From Gammaproteobacteria bacterium (lineage in GTDB: Bacteria; Pseudomonadota; Gammaproteobacteria; Steroidobacterales; Woeseiaceae): a DNA stretch of 48,989 bases. The position numbers were made by a program, and so were the translations under genes. The notes under the pieces are model-generated. The model was not told the DNA's origin. It saw only the letters and a program-made list of their open reading frames with translations, and ran no database searches. The stretch covers positions 1-48,989 of the forward strand of contig JAACFB010000029.1 of NCBI GenBank assembly GCA_009937615.1. Reading direction: 5' to 3'. Positions within the stretch are counted from its first letter, which is position 1; each line of letters starts with the position of its first letter. Below are positions 47,729 through 48,989 of the stretch, in pieces.

Positions 47729-48989
47729 ATGACCACAGCGAGTGGCCTGCACTGGTCATCACGATTCACGTTCATCATGGCAGCCGTCGGCTGCGCCGTC
47801 GGTCTCGGCAATATCTGGCTGTTTCCCTACACGGCAGGCGTCAGCGGCGGTGGCGCGTTCGTGCTTATCTACCTTGCGGCCGTCGTCGTGCTGGCGCTGC
47901 CCGTGCTCATGGCTGAGCTCATGATCGGCAGGCGCGGCGCGGCCGGACCGCCGGCCGCAATCGAGGCCGTTGCCAGGGAATCGGGACGCTCCCGCAACTG
48001 GCGCTGGATGGGTATCTTTCTCGGCGGCGTGGGCGCAGTCCTGGCGCTGGCTTTCTATGGCGTTGTCGGCGGCTGGACAATGGCCTATTCGTTCAAGCTG
48101 GCCGCCGGCCAGTTCCAGGACGTCGATGCGCAGGCCGCGACGCTTATCTTTGATGACCTCAACGGCGAAGCCGGGTCGTTGCTGCCATGGGTAACGGCGT
48201 TTTTCGCCGCGACCGTATTCATCTCCGCCAGGGGGCTTCATGCCGGTATCGAAAACGCCGTCAAGGTCATGATGCCGACGCTGTTCTTCATGCTGGTCAC
48301 GATGGTGATCTACGCCGCGGTGGTCGGTGATCTCGGTCGCGCCCTGACCTTCCTGTTTCAGCCGGACTTCAGCAAAGTCAACAGCCAGGTTGTTCTCGCC
48401 GCGTTTGGGCAGGCGTTTTTCTCGGTGAGCGTGGGTATTGCGAACATGATGGCCTACGGTGCGTATATGGATCGCAGCACGAATCTGCCGGCGTCAGCCG
48501 CCATGATCGTTGGCGCCGATACGGCAGTGGCACTGCTCGCCGGTCTCGCGATTTTCCCGATCATCTTCATGTACGGCCTGGAACCGGCCGGCGGCCCGGG
48601 CCTCGTCTTCATGACGCTGCCCTTCGCTTTCGGCCAGGTGACAGGGGGACTTGTGTTCGGGACCGTGTTTTTCGTACTCCTGTTCTTCGCAGCGCTCACA
48701 TCGGCAATCGGCATGCTCGAGGCGCCTGTCGCGTGGCTCAGCGACGCGACGAGGTTGTCGCGGCGCATGGCAGCGCTCACCGCGGGATCGATCGCCTTTA
48801 CACTGTGCCTTCTCGCCGCACTCTCGTTCAACGAACTGGCCGGCTTCTATCCGCTCGGGACGATCTCAATCTTCGAGAACAAGGGCTTCTTCGACCTCTT
48901 CGTCTACGCCGTAACCCAGTTCCTGATGCCGATCGGCGGCATGCTGACTGTCGTGTTTGCCGGCTGGCTCGTAAAGAAGCAGTTCAGCC
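47729..48989 (+). CDS. Neurotransmitter:sodium symporter (NSS/SNF) family, 3' end cut off
   Basis: At least 420 residues are visible and the frame is open at the right edge. Sodium-coupled importer of amino acids or related compounds. First helix carries FIMAAVGCAVGLGNIWLFPYTAG, the unwound sodium- and substrate-binding helix of LeuT-like proteins. Further helices follow at regular spacing, including FGQAFFSVSVGIANMMAYGAY (helix 6/7 region). GAGGGGGAG just before ATG 47729 is a strong ribosome site. Substrate unknown. Confidence 0.9.
   Translation, partial: MTTASGLHWSSRFTFIMAAVGCAVGLGNIWLFPYTAGVSGGGAFVLIYLAAVVVLALPVLMAELMIGRRGAAGPPAAIEAVARESGRSRNWRWMGIFLGGVGAVLALAFYGVVGGWTMAYSFKLAAGQFQDVDAQAATLIFDDLNGEAGSLLPWVTAFFAATVFISARGLHAGIENAVKVMMPTLFFMLVTMVIYAAVVGDLGRALTFLFQPDFSKVNSQVVLAAFGQAFFSVSVGIANMMAYGAYMDRSTNLPASAAMIVGADTAVALLAGLAIFPIIFMYGLEPAGGPGLVFMTLPFAFGQVTGGLVFGTVFFVLLFFAALTSAIGMLEAPVAWLSDATRLSRRMAALTAGSIAFTLCLLAALSFNELAGFYPLGTISIFENKGFFDLFVYAVTQFLMPIGGMLTVVFAGWLVKKQFS

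Overview
The window looks like chromosomal DNA of a free-living, GC-rich gammaproteobacterium that respires oxygen at low tension and probably nitrite. The basis is gene content: fabA-fabB, a ccoNOQP-ccoGHIS cluster, cytochrome cd1 nitrite reductase, a TonB receptor, a UspE-like protein and an aerobic phenylacetate (paa) cluster. Marine-sediment lineages such as Woeseiaceae would fit, but that placement is inference from gene content. I recognise no rRNA, tRNA, CRISPR array, phage or insertion sequence. Apart from one decayed-looking stretch, coding density is high.

Layout. 1-1846: a cut-off glycoside hydrolase family 3 gene and a divergent GPH-family sugar symporter flank a perfect 18-bp palindrome, which suggests a LacI-type local regulon. 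1850-2384: no intact gene. 2385-3191: ribA. 3293-6945: a TetR regulator with a 24-bp operator, then an overlapping HlyD / ABC ATPase / ABC-2 permease efflux operon. 7129-9286: a FixJ-like response regulator, a DksA-type zinc-finger protein and a tandem universal stress protein. 9339-15018 (minus): one apparent transcription unit of a TonB receptor, an unusually long nitrite reductase and an alginate-export-type porin. 15143-17462: SirB-like protein and a PAS-PAS hybrid histidine kinase. 17642-25864: the complete cbb3 oxidase structural and assembly operon, followed by a Tat-exported aldo/keto reductase. 26859-28624: site-2 protease and Sel1 protein. 28987-32267: HerA-like ATPase, hendecad-repeat lipoprotein, MscL. 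32361-35838 (minus): fabA, fabB, fghA, TauE. 36104-37222: two small lipoproteins. 37256-44526: paaXI and paaABCDE, with paaZ divergent. 44538-48989: ferredoxin reductase, Gfo/Idh/MocA dehydrogenase, quinone reductase and a cut-off NSS transporter.

How the genes fit together. The respiratory core (cbb3 oxidase, CcoI copper pump, CcoG, NirS, FixJ-like regulator, PAS kinase, UspE-like protein) is what a bacterium at an oxic/anoxic boundary would need. The paa genes encode ring epoxidation of phenylacetyl-CoA and hydrolytic ring opening. The ligase and the beta-oxidation enzymes are not in the window.

The most unusual item is the nitrite reductase. It is a predicted lipoprotein with an extra N-terminal class I cytochrome c domain ahead of the normal c-d1 architecture. 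It is co-oriented with a TonB receptor and a porin, and no heme d1 synthesis genes lie nearby. All functional calls were made by reading the sequence and recalling families; no database search was run.
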